DNA of 64,000 nucleotides from Magnolia sinica (GCF_029962835.1 NC_080584.1:78768862-78832861); one strand, 5' to 3'. Counted from the first letter of the stretch, positions 12,248 to 25,168 are shown. Notes: a model not told the origin generated them from the sequence alone. Translations and numbers: made by a program.

Positions 12248-14420
12248 TGTTCACACCCCAAGTATAAGGTTGTGATGTAGTAATAATCTCGGTAAGACCG
12301 AGGTCGAATCCACAACGACTGAACCTAAATCAGGAAAAATTAAGAGTAATTGTGAATCAGGGAAAATTAAGAGTAATTATGAATAGATTAATAAATCAGG
12401 GACTAGAACTAGAACTAGACGAAGATGTAATCTAAATCAGGGAAAATTAAGAGTAATTGTGAATAGATTAATAAAAATAAAGGTGGGAACTAGGGTGCCA
12501 AGGATCCACATGTAGCAATTGGGAGTTACCTTGCATTGATTCAAGGACACAACTGGAATCAGAGTCCTATCCTATCCAATTAGTAAGAAGAGATTTGTCA
12601 GATCTCTAAACTTCTCATGGATCTAATCATCAATAGATAAGATTGGTGAAGATTTGGAAGTGATCCCGTCACCTAACCATGCTCAGAAGACTATAGCAAA
12701 CAACACCAATTTACCAATCTCACAGCCTATCATAAGAGAATTGTGAAAGTCAGGAAGGATTCCGTCACCCTACCATGCCCATGGGATGATGGTGAACAAC
12801 AGATCTTACTAATTTCTCAATCTCTATAATGGAAAGAGCATACTTAAAGCTATCGCAGATCTATTGTAATTTAAGTCACAATAAGCCATTAAAAATTAAA
12901 ATTATACCTTCATAATTAAACTAGAATCCAAAAGAGTTCAACAAAACATGAATCAAAACCAGGCAAACATCTCAATCATGTTACAAGCTTCACCTTTTAG
13001 CCCTAGCGAAGAGGTTTAGCCTATCATAAACATGTTAAAATCTCAGAAACCGAAGGAAATAAAGAAAGGAAAAAAAGAAAGAAAGGAACTTCTAGAAACT
13101 GGCTTCCAGATTTGCCTCCACGGTTGCCAAGATCTCGCCTTCAAGGCTGCCCCAAAGATCTGATGATGCCCCCCCCCCCCCCTCTCTCTCTCTCTCTCAC
13201 GTCTCCTTTTATAGAGGAGCAAGGTCAGTGCATGGAAACACTTCATACGGACGTTTTTACTCAACAAAGTAGCATGCGCAAGAAACTACTTACGTTTGGA
13301 GTGGTGGTGAGCGGTCTTTACTTGGAATTTTTCTGAAAAATTTTCTCTGGGACAGTCGTGGCTGTCTTGAGCTCTACTTGGACGGTCCAGATCATGGATC
13401 CGACCATCATCATGGACGCATAATCGGTCGTAAAAATCGGACGTCTAACGCACGTTTCTTGCATGCTTTCTTGCCCTGTGAAGGTCGGTGGGCCCCACAG
13501 TACTGTTTTCTTAGAAATCTGACCCATTAATTGGATTCCTATAGAAAAAAGAGTTGGTAAAGAGTGGGTTTTATCGGGTTTTGATGCGGTCCACTGTATC
13601 AAACCAACTCGCTGTTCATCTTGCATTTTCTGGTGATCCATGTTGTACATTTTTATGGGGCCAAAAGGCCACCATTTCTGGGGTCTTACCTACTCCAAGG
13701 ATGCAATGGACGTCTCTGATTGTCATTTTTTACGACATTTGGGTCCCACAATGATCAAACGGTTGGACAACATCTGGCCGCTGGCGAGCGTTGTGGTTTT
13801 CGAAGAAAACGTCAATCAGCCTCGCGCTGAGTGACCTTATGTATTATGGTGTGTTGCCGGTGCTCGTGCACATTGTGTACGCACGATGAGATTTGGGGTC
13901 CACTGATGTGTATCCGATATCCGCTCCATCTAACTGTTTTATCACCTCATTTAAGGAGTTGAAACCAATATTGAAGCATATCTAGATATGAGGTGGGCCC
14001 CAAATCAAAGATTCGTGGTCTGATTTGTCCATTGGGCCACTTCCACAAGGATCTAATGGTTAAAATTTGACATGTATGGTTAATTAATGGTTCTCAGGCC
14101 ATATATAAAGTTTCGAGCCGAATGGATGGTGGGAACCCTGTAATCTTTCATTTTGGACGATTTTTAGGACCGTTTAACATGAGTGGTGTGATTTTCTCAT
14201 ATCTCTGTCATGTAAATTCTTCGATCTCGGTCCCCTAGACTTCGTCCCTTGCCTTGGTGATTTATGAGTGCTAAATCTATGCTTTTAGTACCATTTTTTA
14301 GTCTAGGCTCTTAAATCCACTTTTCAACATAAACACGATTAAAATAGGCCGTTAAAAAGTATCATGTTCGTAAAATCAGGTAATAACTGGGGTCTAATGT
14401 GCAATATTTTACCTTCAACA
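12248..14420 (-). mobile_element. Reversed solo LTR related to the Athila-like family
   Basis: Its start (TGTTCACACCCCAAGTATAA) is the reverse complement of the Athila-like LTR end, and its end (ACCTTCAACA) is the reverse complement of the LTR start. No internal sequence or second LTR is present. Flanking TAAGT (12243-12247) and TAAGC (14421-14425) agree at 4 of 5 bases. It lies inside the Copia-1 5' LTR. A reverse-strand TATA box (TTTTATAG on the plus strand, 13207-13214) is followed on that strand by a GA run and 14 G (13169-13199). A solo LTR normally arises by recombination between the two LTRs of a full element. The middle is more diverged from the 1233-3389 LTR than the ends, suggesting a sister subfamily. 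Confidence 0.85.
13169..13199. repeat. C14 homopolymer followed by (CT)n
   Basis: Fourteen consecutive C, then CT repeats. On the transcribed minus strand this is a GA run leading into a G run, just downstream of the solo-LTR TATA box. Confidence 0.95.
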
Positions 14421-14599
14421 TAAGCTCTCTCTTTGTAATTTCTATTTTTTCATAGTGTTCATATGTCGCTTTATGTCGTGGTTTTTTCCTACAAGAGTTT
14501 TTCCACATAAAAATCTCTGTGTTCTCTTGTTACTTGGTTTATGTGATTAGATTAGTCTCCTATATTCATCTCCGTGTGCTTTTGTAATCCCCCAATAAG

Positions 14600-14610
14600 T
14601 GGTATCAGAG
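14600..14610 (+). other. Copia-1 primer-binding site (initiator tRNA-Met)
   Basis: TGGTATCAGAG follows the 5' LTR end by two bases. This is the standard copia primer site complementary to the 3' end of initiator tRNA-Met. Confidence 0.9.
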
Positions 14611-14653
14611 TAATCATTTCGGTGCAGGCTTAAATCTGTAAGGAGAAGTATCA

Positions 14654-15391
14654 ATGGCTGGAAATCCTAAGTATGATATTGAGATACTCAAGCAAAAATA
14701 ACCTTGAGTTATGTAAGGTTGAGATGATTAGCTTATTAACTCAACAAAGGGTAGATGAAACTCTTGAGGAGCGACGTGCGTTTATGGATGATGATGATTG
14801 GAGAGCTTTAGATAAGAAAGTTAAATCCTTGATTCGATTATGTCTAATGGATGAGGTTCTCTACAATGTCATGAAGAAGAAAATCGCAGTGGATTTGTGG
14901 GTGAAATTAGAGGATGTTTATGCGAAAATGTCCTTTGAAAATTTCCTACACTTAAAGTTGCAGTCGTTCAACTTCAAGATGGTAAAGGATGGAGATGTGG
15001 AGGCCCATATCAGTAATTTTAACAAGTTGATTTGCAAGTTGCCAGACATGGAGGAAGTGGTCAAAGATGAAGCTTAAGCATGTATTTTATTGAATTCACT
15101 TCCGATATCATATAAGCCTTTCAGGGACTTTTTATACACCAGTAATACATCCTTGAGTGTAGACACCATTATCTCAACCCTTCAAGGAAAGGCCATGAGA
15201 AAGAAAATTGGTAGCATGGGGGCCTCTACTGACACACTACTTACGAGGGGCATGAATACTGAGCGATATACATGATCTTCTCAATCAAGATCCAAATCTA
15301 AGGGTAGGGGCAAAGGCAAGTTAAAGTGCTAGAACTATGAGATGACTGGGCACATGAAGAAGGATTGTATGAATCCTAAGTCAAAGAAATA
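14654..15391 (+). pseudogene. Copia-1 gag remnant
   Basis: The natural start is ATG 14654 (MAGNPKYDIEIL..), followed by a frameshift within 20 codons. The frame from about 14673 continues through stops at 15075 and 15273. The region contains the copia gag core (..LLTQQRVDETLEER.., ..LHLKLQSFNFKMVKDGDVEAH..), which would assemble the particle. A zinc-knuckle remnant at 15327-15368 reads C-stop-N-Y-..-GH-..-C: a tryptophan codon became TAG and the second cysteine became tyrosine. Confidence 0.85.
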
Positions 15392-15489
15392 ACTCGGAGG
15401 CTTCTTCTAAGGAGGCCAACATTGCCACGTCTGATGAAAAGATAAGTGGAAGTGATGTATTGTCAGTTTCTATGATCGGATACTTATAC

Positions 15490-16795
15490 GATAATTGTAG
15501 AGACGAGTGGATTCTTGACACAGGGGCTTCACATCACATGACTCCTTATCAGAATTGGTTCACTAGTTACAGGTAATGCAATAGTGGACAAGTATTTATA
15601 GGCAACGATAATACCTTTAACGTTGTGGCTGTTGGTACGGTGTGCATCAAGATGTTTGATGGGATGAAGAGTACCTTAACTGAGGTCAGGCATGTTCTTG
15701 ATATGAAGAAGAGTTTAATTTCTTTCGGTGCATTTGAGGAAATAGGGTGTAAGTTTACCGATTTTAATGGTGTCCTTAAAGTATCAAAAGGGGCACTCAT
15801 TGTTATGAGAACGCGAAGGCATGGTAACCTTTACAAGTTGATCGGGAGCACTTCAATAGGTGGAGCGGTAATGGCTATTGTGGATTCCATGTCGGCACGT
15901 ATGTGGCATGCTCATCTGGACCATATGAGCGAGTGAAGCATGAAGGTACTCTCCGATCGTTGTTTAATCCTAGTTTTTAAGAATTCTGATTTAAATATAT
16001 GCGAGCATTGTATATATGGTAAACAATCTAGGTTATCCTTTAAATCTGAAAACTATGAATGTAATGGGTGCTTGATTATATGCACTCTAACGTATGGGTG
16101 TTGTCGCATGTAGTTTCCGCTGGAGGGTCATCATGGTTTGTCACATTCATTGATAATTACTCTTGAAAAGTTTGGGTTTATTTCATGAAACATAAATCCG
16201 AAGTTTTCACCAAATTCAAACAACAAAAGGCTATTGTGGAAAAACAGTTAGGAGGAAAAATAAAGGTTTTAAGGACTAATAATGGTGGTAATTTTACTTC
16301 CAATGAATTTAATAAATATTGTAAAGATGAATGGATTATTAGGCATAACACGGTGCACCACACACCCAAACAAAATGGAGTGGCTGAGCGGATGAATCGG
16401 ACACTCTTGAAGAGGGCCCGATGCATGATAGTAATGCTGAGTTGAGCAAGAACCTATGGACTGATGTCATTAAACCGACCTGTTTTTTGGTGAATTAGTC
16501 CACTTTTATGGCAATTGATTGTAAGATTCTGAAGAAAGTATAAAGTGGTCATAAGTTTGATTACTCAAATTCGCGCATATTTAGTTGTGAGGCTTACTCT
16601 CATGTATCTTCAGTTGAGAGAGACAAGCTAGATCATAAAGCCAAAAAATACATCTTTGTTGGTTATGGTGTTGGTGTGAAGGGTTATAGGTTATATGATA
16701 AGGTCATACGAAAAATCATCACTAGTCGTCATGTCAAATTCGACGAAGACTTCCTATTCCGCAAGAATGATTAAGATGAGCAAAAGGAGCTAGAA
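15490..16795 (+). pseudogene. Copia-1 protease and integrase remnant
   Basis: The aspartic protease active site WILDTGASHHM is at 15508-15540. The GAG-pre-integrase segment (MWHAHLDHMSE) is near 15901-15935, and the integrase core at 16185-16445 ends with the conserved NGVAERMNRT, which holds the catalytic glutamate. The second catalytic aspartate (LRTDNGGEF in relatives) reads LRTNNGG, with AAT at 16278-16280, so the integrase is dead on that ground alone. A frameshift disrupts the first-aspartate region near 16080. The C-terminal part (KYIFVGYGVGVKGYRLYD) is readable to 16795, where the LARD-like insertion begins. Confidence 0.85.
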
Positions 16796-17799
16796 AGGTT
16801 TGTAACATCCCAAATTTTTATGACTAGAGTTTATACTCATGCACGAGATAACCGGGTGTTAATAATATAAAACTTGGATGCTTTAGAAATCGCACCTTAT
16901 TATTATTATTTTAAATCGCATCTGGATACATTCATGAAAGTAACATTCACAAGAATAAAATCGAATGGATTGATTATTTCATCAGAGTAAAGAAATTCAA
17001 TAAATAATCAAATACCTTCTCAATGGAAGCTTATTACTTTAATCAAGTTTGCAGCGGAATTATAAAAATAAATCATAAAATTGTCTTCTTATTCTTTCAG
17101 TATATTCTTCCAAAGGGAGATGGTCTTCTAGGTTTTCAATCTGTACATCACCTGCATCATCTATATGGTTGGAGCGGGTCAATGCCCTACTCATAGTGAT
17201 GGTTATCCTTTAAGATTAACATTAATTCAAGAGATTCATAAAAATAATATAAGGGTTTTGATACGTCATGTACTCCACTAGTATGAGAAGTATTAGCATG
17301 TATAAACAACCTACATGAGATGTATGCCTAGCAAAGTGTCTGCTGCTCATTATACATAGTGATCATCACAATGTGGAATACGATTCATAGAAAACCCGAC
17401 TCGACCCACACCTCATAACTACGGATATTCGCCAGCATGGCCAATGCCAACGTGAATTTATGTGAACATCACAAGGCAACACAACAATGCGGTTGGAGAA
17501 TTTACATAACATGATATGTTTATGGAGTGACTATTTGCGACATCCAATGCCGAAAAATTGATGTAACATGTATGATGATTTACATATATCGATTGTGCAC
17601 CATGCCAGCTAACCAACCCATGAAATTACGTGTCAATCAAGAGGGTCGTTACCCGTAACTTATTATGTCCACGATAAATATTGAGTCACTAGTTATGATA
17701 CCTTCAACACATCACTTGCATTGATAGAGAACGCGATTGGAATCATGGAGGTTCTGGAATATCAAGACACATGCTCAAGTCTTAAAGATAGATAGCACT

Positions 17800-18010
17800 A
17801 GGCCAATATAATAAAGAAAAGAGTGACAATAGTCAACTCAAAAAGTGGCAATGGCTAACATAACAAAGAGGAGAGTGACAATGGTCAACTCAATAAAGAA
17901 GAGTAGCAATGACGAACACAAAAAAATAGACGAGTGGCAATGGCCAACTCAACAATAAGGAAAGTGGTAATGGCCAACTCAATAAAGAGACGAGTGGCAG
18001 GGCCAACTAA
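17800..18010. repeat. Minisatellite in LTR-A, unit about 30 bp
   Basis: Variants of GTGGCAATGGCCAACTCAA separated by TAAAGAGGAGA-like spacers occur about seven times. The same array appears in LTR-B (about 22755-22965) and LTR-C (about 27670-27900), so it predates the copying of the LTRs. Confidence 0.8.
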
Positions 18011-18544
18011 TAAATTTTGATAAGGCAAGGACAAGGCTTGTATCCAAGGCCCCACATAAATTCAACAAGATCACTTGTAATTAACATCATACCATAATCC
18101 CAGAAGGGGCAATAATTGTTAATGAGAAATTAAATGAAAATAGAGAGAAAATCATAGTAAGGCGAGATAAAATGCATCCACTACATTAAGGTACGCTTAA
18201 AGGATAAAACCCTCACTCTATAGATTTGAATGGATCTTGGAAAGGGAAGGGAAGTTTGTTGGCGTGACCTCCTCTTTCCTTTTCTCTTTCTTTTCTATCT
18301 TTCTTTCTTTCATTCCCCTTCTCTTCCTCTTTCTTTCTCTTTTCCTTTCTTCTCTTTTCTTTTCCTTTCCTTTCCTTTCCTTTCTTTCTTTCTCTCTCTT
18401 TTCTTTTCCTTTCTTGCTGCTACATCCAGCAGGGAGACAGACATTGCTCTCTCTCTTTCTTGGTATGGAGGTCGACCGAACTTGCATTGCCTTTCCTCCT
18501 CACATCCTTATTTCTTGAATTCTCTGCCCTATGTCATAAGTGTG

Positions 18545-18552
18545 TTTATATA
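18545..18552 (-). promoter_or_regulatory. Minus-strand TATA box of LTR-A
   Basis: TTTATATA on the plus strand reads TATATAAA on the minus strand. The same site is at 23537-23544 in LTR-B and 28503-28510 in LTR-C. Transcription leftward would pass into a GA-rich stretch about 130 bp downstream. The promoter role is inferred. Confidence 0.55.
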
Positions 18553-20169
18553 GGGTATCAGGAACATAACTCTAATTGCGTAGAGACGCAGTCCGATTGC
18601 GTAAAGGCTACGTAAGCTATGGTGTGATAGGAGAACACGAAGTGCACCGCCCCTAGCTCCAGTCCTTGCAATTTCTTTTTTAAATCCGACCCCTCCGATC
18701 CATTCAGCGTTTCATGACCTACCAGCTTACTGTTTTGGGACCCTGATCGGGTGGTCTTGATGGATTTCATGCGGAGAAGATGCCCGCATTTTCATGGTGA
18801 AATTGTCTCGCATCGTTTTCCTCTCCTTTGGACAACTACAGGTGCGTCGAATTGGCCATCTAATGCCCCCTGGTCCACTAGATCGAAGGTTGGTGAGGGA
18901 TATACAAACTGTTGCGAAGGAGATCTTTTTGCACCTTCGCGCGAAAGACAGTGAATGCATCCTTGAAATCTGGCATGGATCCAGACGCTGCTTCCCTTAC
19001 ATCGTCATCCAAAGATCCGATCACTCTCTTTCTTTCCTCCATGCAAAGCAGTCGCTCTACCGGTCCAGGAAGATGGTGATGATCATCAATGGATGATGCT
19101 GAATGATTTGGATCTGTTCATCGCTGAGTGATGGTGGATCTCGCTACACGTCTTCAGTAGGATGGGTTTTGAAACTCGTATGCGGGGATTGTGAGAGAAG
19201 ATAAGTTTTTGATGGAGTCCATCTCATGCACCATTGTCGACTCATGTTTGTGCACATGCACGTGTGCATGGATTCGTATGGACGACATGGGTTTACTCAA
19301 ACCGGGCTTTTGAACATGGTGGACGGTTCAAATCATCCTGATGGATGACTGTGGTGGGCAACAACTCATCCCAGCGGACGGTCGTGCGTTGAATGCGGAA
19401 GGAAGAAAGGAAATTCCCTCCTTGTTTTGAGTTTCATCAAGTCAAACCATGTTTGACCCGATCTCTCATTCAGTGCACTGCCGGTGTACACACTTGCATG
19501 CACTCTCGATGGGTTGTGGGGCACACAGTTATGCATCTAAGAAATCTACACCACCCATTCATTTTTCCATTTAATTTAAGGGGTTAAGCCCAAATTTAAA
19601 ACATGTCCAAAGATCAGGTGGCCCTAAAATCCATGGTTAATGGTTGATCTGTCTATTGGGTTATTTTTACAATGATCTAAGGGCTAAATTTTAACATGCA
19701 CAGTTAATTTATGATACATACGTTAAGTATAAAGTTTCACAGTAAACGGATCGTGGAAATCATGTGATTTAGAATTCACAGATCTAGGTTAGTGGCAATT
19801 TCATAATTATTGTTGATCTATGAGTTTTGTGAAATCTAAGGGTTCTACATGGTTATAGGCATATTTCTCAACAATTCCTATAAATGAACTTACATCTAAA
19901 TCATTACAATGGATAGTTATTTGCTTTTTTTTAGTTAAGGGAAGGTTCATATGTTAAACCATGCGATAGATGGTTTTTGTCTTTATCAATGGTCAGATTG
20001 CTTGATCTATGAATGAAGATAATCCCCAATGGTTAGGTTTGTGTTGGGACAATGATGTAAGGCTAGGATAGTTGGATTGGTATCATACACACGTATATAT
20101 TATGTTGAATCTTATGGTAATGCTCAAGAACTTTCGATGCTCGAGTATCGAAAAGTTTAGGGCGTTACA

Positions 20170-20647
20170 ATATACCCTCGTTAAATATAATTTTGCCCCC
20201 GAAATTTAGTACTTCCATTGTCTGAGTCATTTTTCATATCTCTTAGGATTCCTTACTTCCTATGTTTTAGGTAATATGAATAGATGGTCGTAGTGGGTTT
20301 GCCTACGCAATACAGAGGATCTACCGGTATCAATTCATAATCTTATTAAATCTTGATTCTTTGCTTGATCAGAGCATTGGGTCATTGAGATTTGCGAGGA
20401 CTTTAGAATTCGAGTTAAACCGCGTAAATTTTGCTTAAGCATGGCTCCATCAGTTCATAATCGTGATCATTTTAGACTCATGGGAAATCTCACGTACTCT
20501 TGTATTCTTATAAAGGATGAGTCTACATGGCCCATTACATTTTCACTGCGTTCTATGATTTTCCAATATACTGCTTGAATTTTGATTTGCTTCTATCATC
20601 CTCACTGGTTCATTAGGCTTAGGTTTTCAATGTGCTACTCATAAGTT

Positions 20648-20714
<67 letters not shown>

Positions 20715-21760
20715 TATATATATATATAAGTGTGCGTATAATTGGCTACGTGAATTGGGACACCACATCCTACCCCCCTTAAAAGAAAATCACGACCCCG
20801 AGATTTGATATTTGGATAAAATGCTCGTGCCTTGCTTAATGTGTTTCGCAATTCAAGGGTCCTGATCACTCTACATCCTTGGAAAAATATTCCTCATTCC
20901 GCCCCGAAGGCCAGAGATCCTAACTGGACTAGACGACAAAGGCTAGGTCAGGTTTCATAAAGGATAGGCCAAATCATCCATTCATTGTTTGAACCTAAGC
21001 TTTAGTATCGTTCCTTACATGAACATTGTAATTTCCAAAAAGAATAGCTCTATATAGACAACTTGTCACTCTCAAAATTTTATCTCATGATCCATGCGCT
21101 CATTTTATTCAAAATTTTAGGGCCAGCCCCTGACTTATTCCTGAAGCTACAGAAAAACTCATGAGGCATGATTCCATGGTTTGGGGGGTGTCTTACCCTT
21201 GTGAGGTGTATAAAATTTTGTTGCCCAGCAATAATTTCTACTAGTTTGTGTTACGATTGGATTTTTATGGAATTTTGTACATACCCATTCGAGCTAAAAT
21301 TTTAGAAGAAGGAGGCCTAAGTAATCTATTAGAAAAATTTTAAAATTTTTTGATGTGCCTTCTTTCTACAACTAATGGAGATTTCACCACAAGTCATAAT
21401 TTCATCGAAGTAGTCAAAAATTTTGGAATGATTTGAAAATCTCTATTCCCATAAGGGAAACTTGTTCTTATTATTTGTGACATTATTTAAGGATGACTTT
21501 TAGTTTAGAAAATTTTATTTGAGATTTTGGAGATTTATTTTGAGGGCATCTAGATTAATAGTTTCTAAATTCCACGTCTAACTTGATAATTCCCAAGGAG
21601 AAATTAAATATGGGTTTCTAATCCATCAACTCCCCTAATTCCTTTCGGAATTCATTTGAATAGATGTATCTACTTCATTATATGTCCAAGTTGAGTAAAG
21701 CTTATGGTGGTCCACTCACCTCAGGCCTAGTTAATCTCATTCTCATGCTCTAATATTAAC
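20170..21760 (-). other. LARD-like internal segment 1
   Basis: Non-coding. It shares its whole layout with 25169-26673. The primer site at its right edge has decayed to GCTCTAATATTA (plus strand, 21747-21758) from GCTCTGATACCA by three transitions. A poorly preserved polypurine complement follows LTR-A. A second run, CCTACCCCCCTT, sits near 20769-20781 in the same place as one in segment 2. It carries an expanded AT microsatellite. Confidence 0.8.
20650..20728. repeat. (AT)n microsatellite
   Basis: About 79 bp of AT repeat broken once by G near 20713. The matching position in internal segment 2 (about 25617-25626) has only a short TATATATA, so the tract expanded or contracted after the segments separated. 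Confidence 0.95.
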
Positions 21761-24700
21761 TATAACATCCTGAATTTTCATGACCAGAGTTTATACTCAT
21801 GCTCGAAAAAACAGTGTTAATAATGTAAAACTTGGATGCTTTAGAAATCGCACAATTTTTTTTAAAAAAATCGCATCCGGATACATTTATGAAGGTAACA
21901 TTCACAAGAATAAAATCGATTTGATTGATTATTTCATCAGAGTAAAGAAAATTAATAAATAATCAAATGCCTTCTCAATGGAAGCTTATTACATAAAATC
22001 GAGTTCGCAGCAGAAGTATAAAACTAAATCATAAAATTGCCTTCTTATTCTTTCAGTATAGTCTTCCATAGGGAGATGGTCTTCTAGGTCTTTAATCTGT
22101 ACATCACCCGCATCATCTATGTAATTGGAGAGGGTCAACGCCCTACTCATAGTGATGGTTATCCTTTAATATTAACATTAATTCAAAAGATTCATAAAAG
22201 TAATATAAGGGTTCTGATACGTCACATACTCTACTACTAGGAGAAGTATTAGTATACACAAACAACTTACATGAGATGCATGCCTAGCAAAGTATGTGTG
22301 GCTCATCATACATAGTGATCATCATAATGTGGAATATGATTCATAGGAAACACGACTCGACCCGCATCCCATAACTACGGATATTCGCCGGCATGGCCAA
22401 CACTAACGTGGATTTATTCAAACATCTCAAAATGACATAATAACGCGGTTAGGGGATTTACGTAACACAATATGTTTATGGAGTGACTATTTGTGACATT
22501 TGATCCTAAACAAGTGATGTAACACGTATGACGATTTACATACATCAATTGTGCACCACACCAACCAACCCACGGAATTATGTGCCGACCAAGAGGGCCG
22601 CTACCCATAACGTATTATGTCCATGATAAATATTGAGTCACTAGTTGTGATACCTTTGACACATCACTTGTATTGATAGACAACGTGATCTGAATCATGA
22701 AGGTTCTTGAATATCAAGACATATGCCCGAGCCTTAAAGATAAATAACACCAGGCTAATATAATAAAGAGAAGAGTGACAATGGTCAACTTAAAAAGTGG
22801 CAATGCTAACATAACAAAGAGGAGAGTGATAATGGTCAACTTAATAAAGAAGAGTAGCAATAGCTAACTCGACAAATAAAACAGTGGCAATGGCCAACTC
22901 AATAATAAGGAGAGTAGCAATGGCCAACTCAATTAAGAGACGAGTGGGAGGGCCAACTCAATAAATTTGATAAGGCAAGGGAAAGACTTGTACCCATGGC
23001 CCTGCATAAATTCAGAAAGATAACTTGTAATTAACATCATGTCATAATCCCAAAAGGGGCAATAATTATCAATGAGAAATTAAACAAAAATAGAGAGAAA
23101 ATCATAGTAACTTGAGAACAGGTAAAAGGTTTGGAAAATGGCACATAAAAGGAAAGATAAAATGCATCAACTCAATTAAGGTAAGCTTAAAAGATAAAAC
23201 CCTCACTCTACGAATTTGAATGGATCTTATAAAGGGAAGGGAAGTTTGTTGGCGTGACCTCCTCTTTTTATTTCTCTTTCTTTTCTTTCTTTCTTTCTTT
23301 CTTTCCCCTTCTCTTCCTCTTTCTCTCTTTTCCTTTCTTCTCTTTTCTTTACCTTTCCTTTCTTTTGCTTTCTTTGTTTCTTTGTTTCTTTTTTCTTTTC
23401 CTTTCTTACTGCTACGTCCAGCAGGGAGCTGGACATTTCTCCCTCTCTTTCTTGGTTTGAAGATCGACCGAACTTGCTCTACCTTTCTTCCTCACATCCT
23501 TGTTTCTTGAATTCTCTGCCCTATGTGATAAGTGTGTTTATATAGGGTATCTGGAACGTAACTCTAATTGCGTAGAGACGTGGTCCAACTGCATAAAGGC
23601 TGTACGAGCTGTGGTGTAATAGGAGAACACAAAGTGCACTGTCCCTAGCTCCGGTCTTCTTGCAATTTCTTTCTCAAATCTGACCCGTCTAATCCATTTA
23701 GCGTGCCATGACCTACTAGTACTGTTTTGGGACCTTGACCGGAAGGTCCTGATGGATTTCTTGCAGAGAAGATGCCCATATTTTCATGGTGAAATTGTTG
23801 CACATCATTTTCCCTCCTTTGGACAACTACAAGTGCGACGGATTGGACATCCGATGCCCCCTTGTCCACTAGATCGAAGGTTGGCAAGGGACAGATGGAG
23901 CGTCACGAAGGAGATCTTTCTGCACCTCCACGTGAAAGCCTGTGAATGCGTCCGTGAAATATAGCATGGATCTAGACGTTGGTTCCCTTTCATCATCACC
24001 TAAAGATTCAATTACTCTCTTTCTTTCCTCCATCTTCTCCACGCAAAGCAGTCGCTCTGCCGGTCTGGGAAGATGGTGATGATCGTCGATGGATGATGCT
24101 GAATGGTTTGGATCTGTTCATCGCTGAGTGATGGTGGGTCTCGCTACACGTCTTCGTTGAGATGGGTTTTAAATCTCATATGCAGGAATTGTGGGAGAAG
24201 ACAGGTTTTCGAAGGAGTCCATCACACGCACCATTATTGATTCGTGTTTGTGCACATGCATGTGTGCATGGGTTCATATGGACAACATGGGTTTACTCAG
24301 AATGGGCTTCCAAACATGGTGGATGGTTCAGATCATCTTGATGGATGACTGCAGTGGGCAGCAACTCATCCCAGCGGACGGTCGTGCATTAATTGCAGAA
24401 GGAAGAAAGGAAATTCCATTCTTGTTTTGAGATTGATTGGGTCAAACCATGTTTGACCCGATCTCTCATTCAGTGCACTGCTAGTGTACACACTTATGTA
24501 CACTCTTGATGGGTTGTGGGGCCCACAATGATGTATCTGAGAAATCTACACCATTCGTTCATTTTTCCATCTAATTTGAGGGGTTGAGCCCAAATTTAAA
24601 AGATGTCCAAAGATCAGGTGGCCCCAAAATCCATGATTAGTGGCCGATCTATCCATTGGGTCATTTTTACATTGATCTAAGGGCTGAAATTCAACATGCA

Positions 24701-25168
24701 TAGTTAATTTACGATACATACATTAAGTAAGTTTCACATCAAACGAATTGTGGAAACCGTGTGATTTAGAATTCAGGGGTCTAGGTTAGTGGCAATTTCA
24801 TAATTATTGTTGATCTATGAGTTTTGTGAAATCTAAGGGTTCTACATAGTTATAGACACGTTTCTTACAAATTCCTACAAATGAACTTACATCTAAATCA
24901 TTATGGCTAGATGGTTATTTGCTAATTTAGTTAAGGGAAGGTTCATATGTCAAACCATGCGATGGATGGTCTTTATCTTTAAAATCAATTGTCAGATGGT
25001 TTGATCTATGAATGAAGATAATTCCCAACGGTTAGGTTTGTGTTGGGGCAAGGATGTAAGGCTAGAATAGTTGGATTGGTATCGTATACACGTACATATT
25101 ATGTTGAATCTTATGGTAACGCTCAAGAACTTTCGATGCTCGAGTATCGAAAAGTTCGGGGTGTTACA
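21761..25168 (-). repeat. LARD-like LTR-B (middle)
   Basis: TATAACATCC to GTGTTACA, 3408 bp, collinear with LTR-A and LTR-C. The terminal TG has become TA. It contains the minisatellite near 22755-22965, the pyrimidine tract 23261-23410 and the minus-strand TATA at 23537. It serves both internal segments and has no target-site duplication of its own. Confidence 0.88.

Larger units (their letters stand above)
11768..14597 (+). repeat. Copia-1 5' LTR, interrupted by a solo LTR
   Basis: LTR sequence occupies 11768-12247 and 14421-14597, with the 12248-14420 insertion between. The first base is A where the 3' LTR has T, so the terminal TG is lost. Sequence flanking the insertion joins to match 32395-32500 of the 3' LTR (GTGTGATTCGA.. 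then CTTTGTAATTTC). The uninterrupted LTR would be about 80 bp shorter than the 3' LTR because part of a TTCGATGCCATCGAA-type repeat cluster is missing. Confidence 0.8.
16801..20169 (-). repeat. LARD-like LTR-A (leftmost)
   Basis: TGTAACATCCC to GGGCGTTACA, 3369 bp. It contains, left to right, a minisatellite of GTGGCAATGGCCAACTCAA-type units (about 17800-18010), a pyrimidine-rich tract (18267-18416), a minus-strand TATA box (18545-18552) and a terminal segment ending GTATCGAAAAGTTTAGGGC. It is the 3'-most LTR of the minus-strand element. Confidence 0.88.

Noticed and set aside
14600-14610. Primer-binding sites considered as tRNA gene fragments
   Set aside because: Only 11-18 nt match a tRNA 3' end and they sit beside LTRs in the complementary sense, as primer sites do.
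18218-18553. Lys/Arg/Glu-rich minus-strand and Phe/Ser/Leu-rich plus-strand open frames (also 23220-23510 and 28133-28585)
   Set aside because: They are translations of the pyrimidine tracts in the LARD-like LTRs, where any frame stays open.
20639-20869. Minus-strand frame containing an Ile/Tyr repeat
   Set aside because: It is produced by the AT microsatellite.
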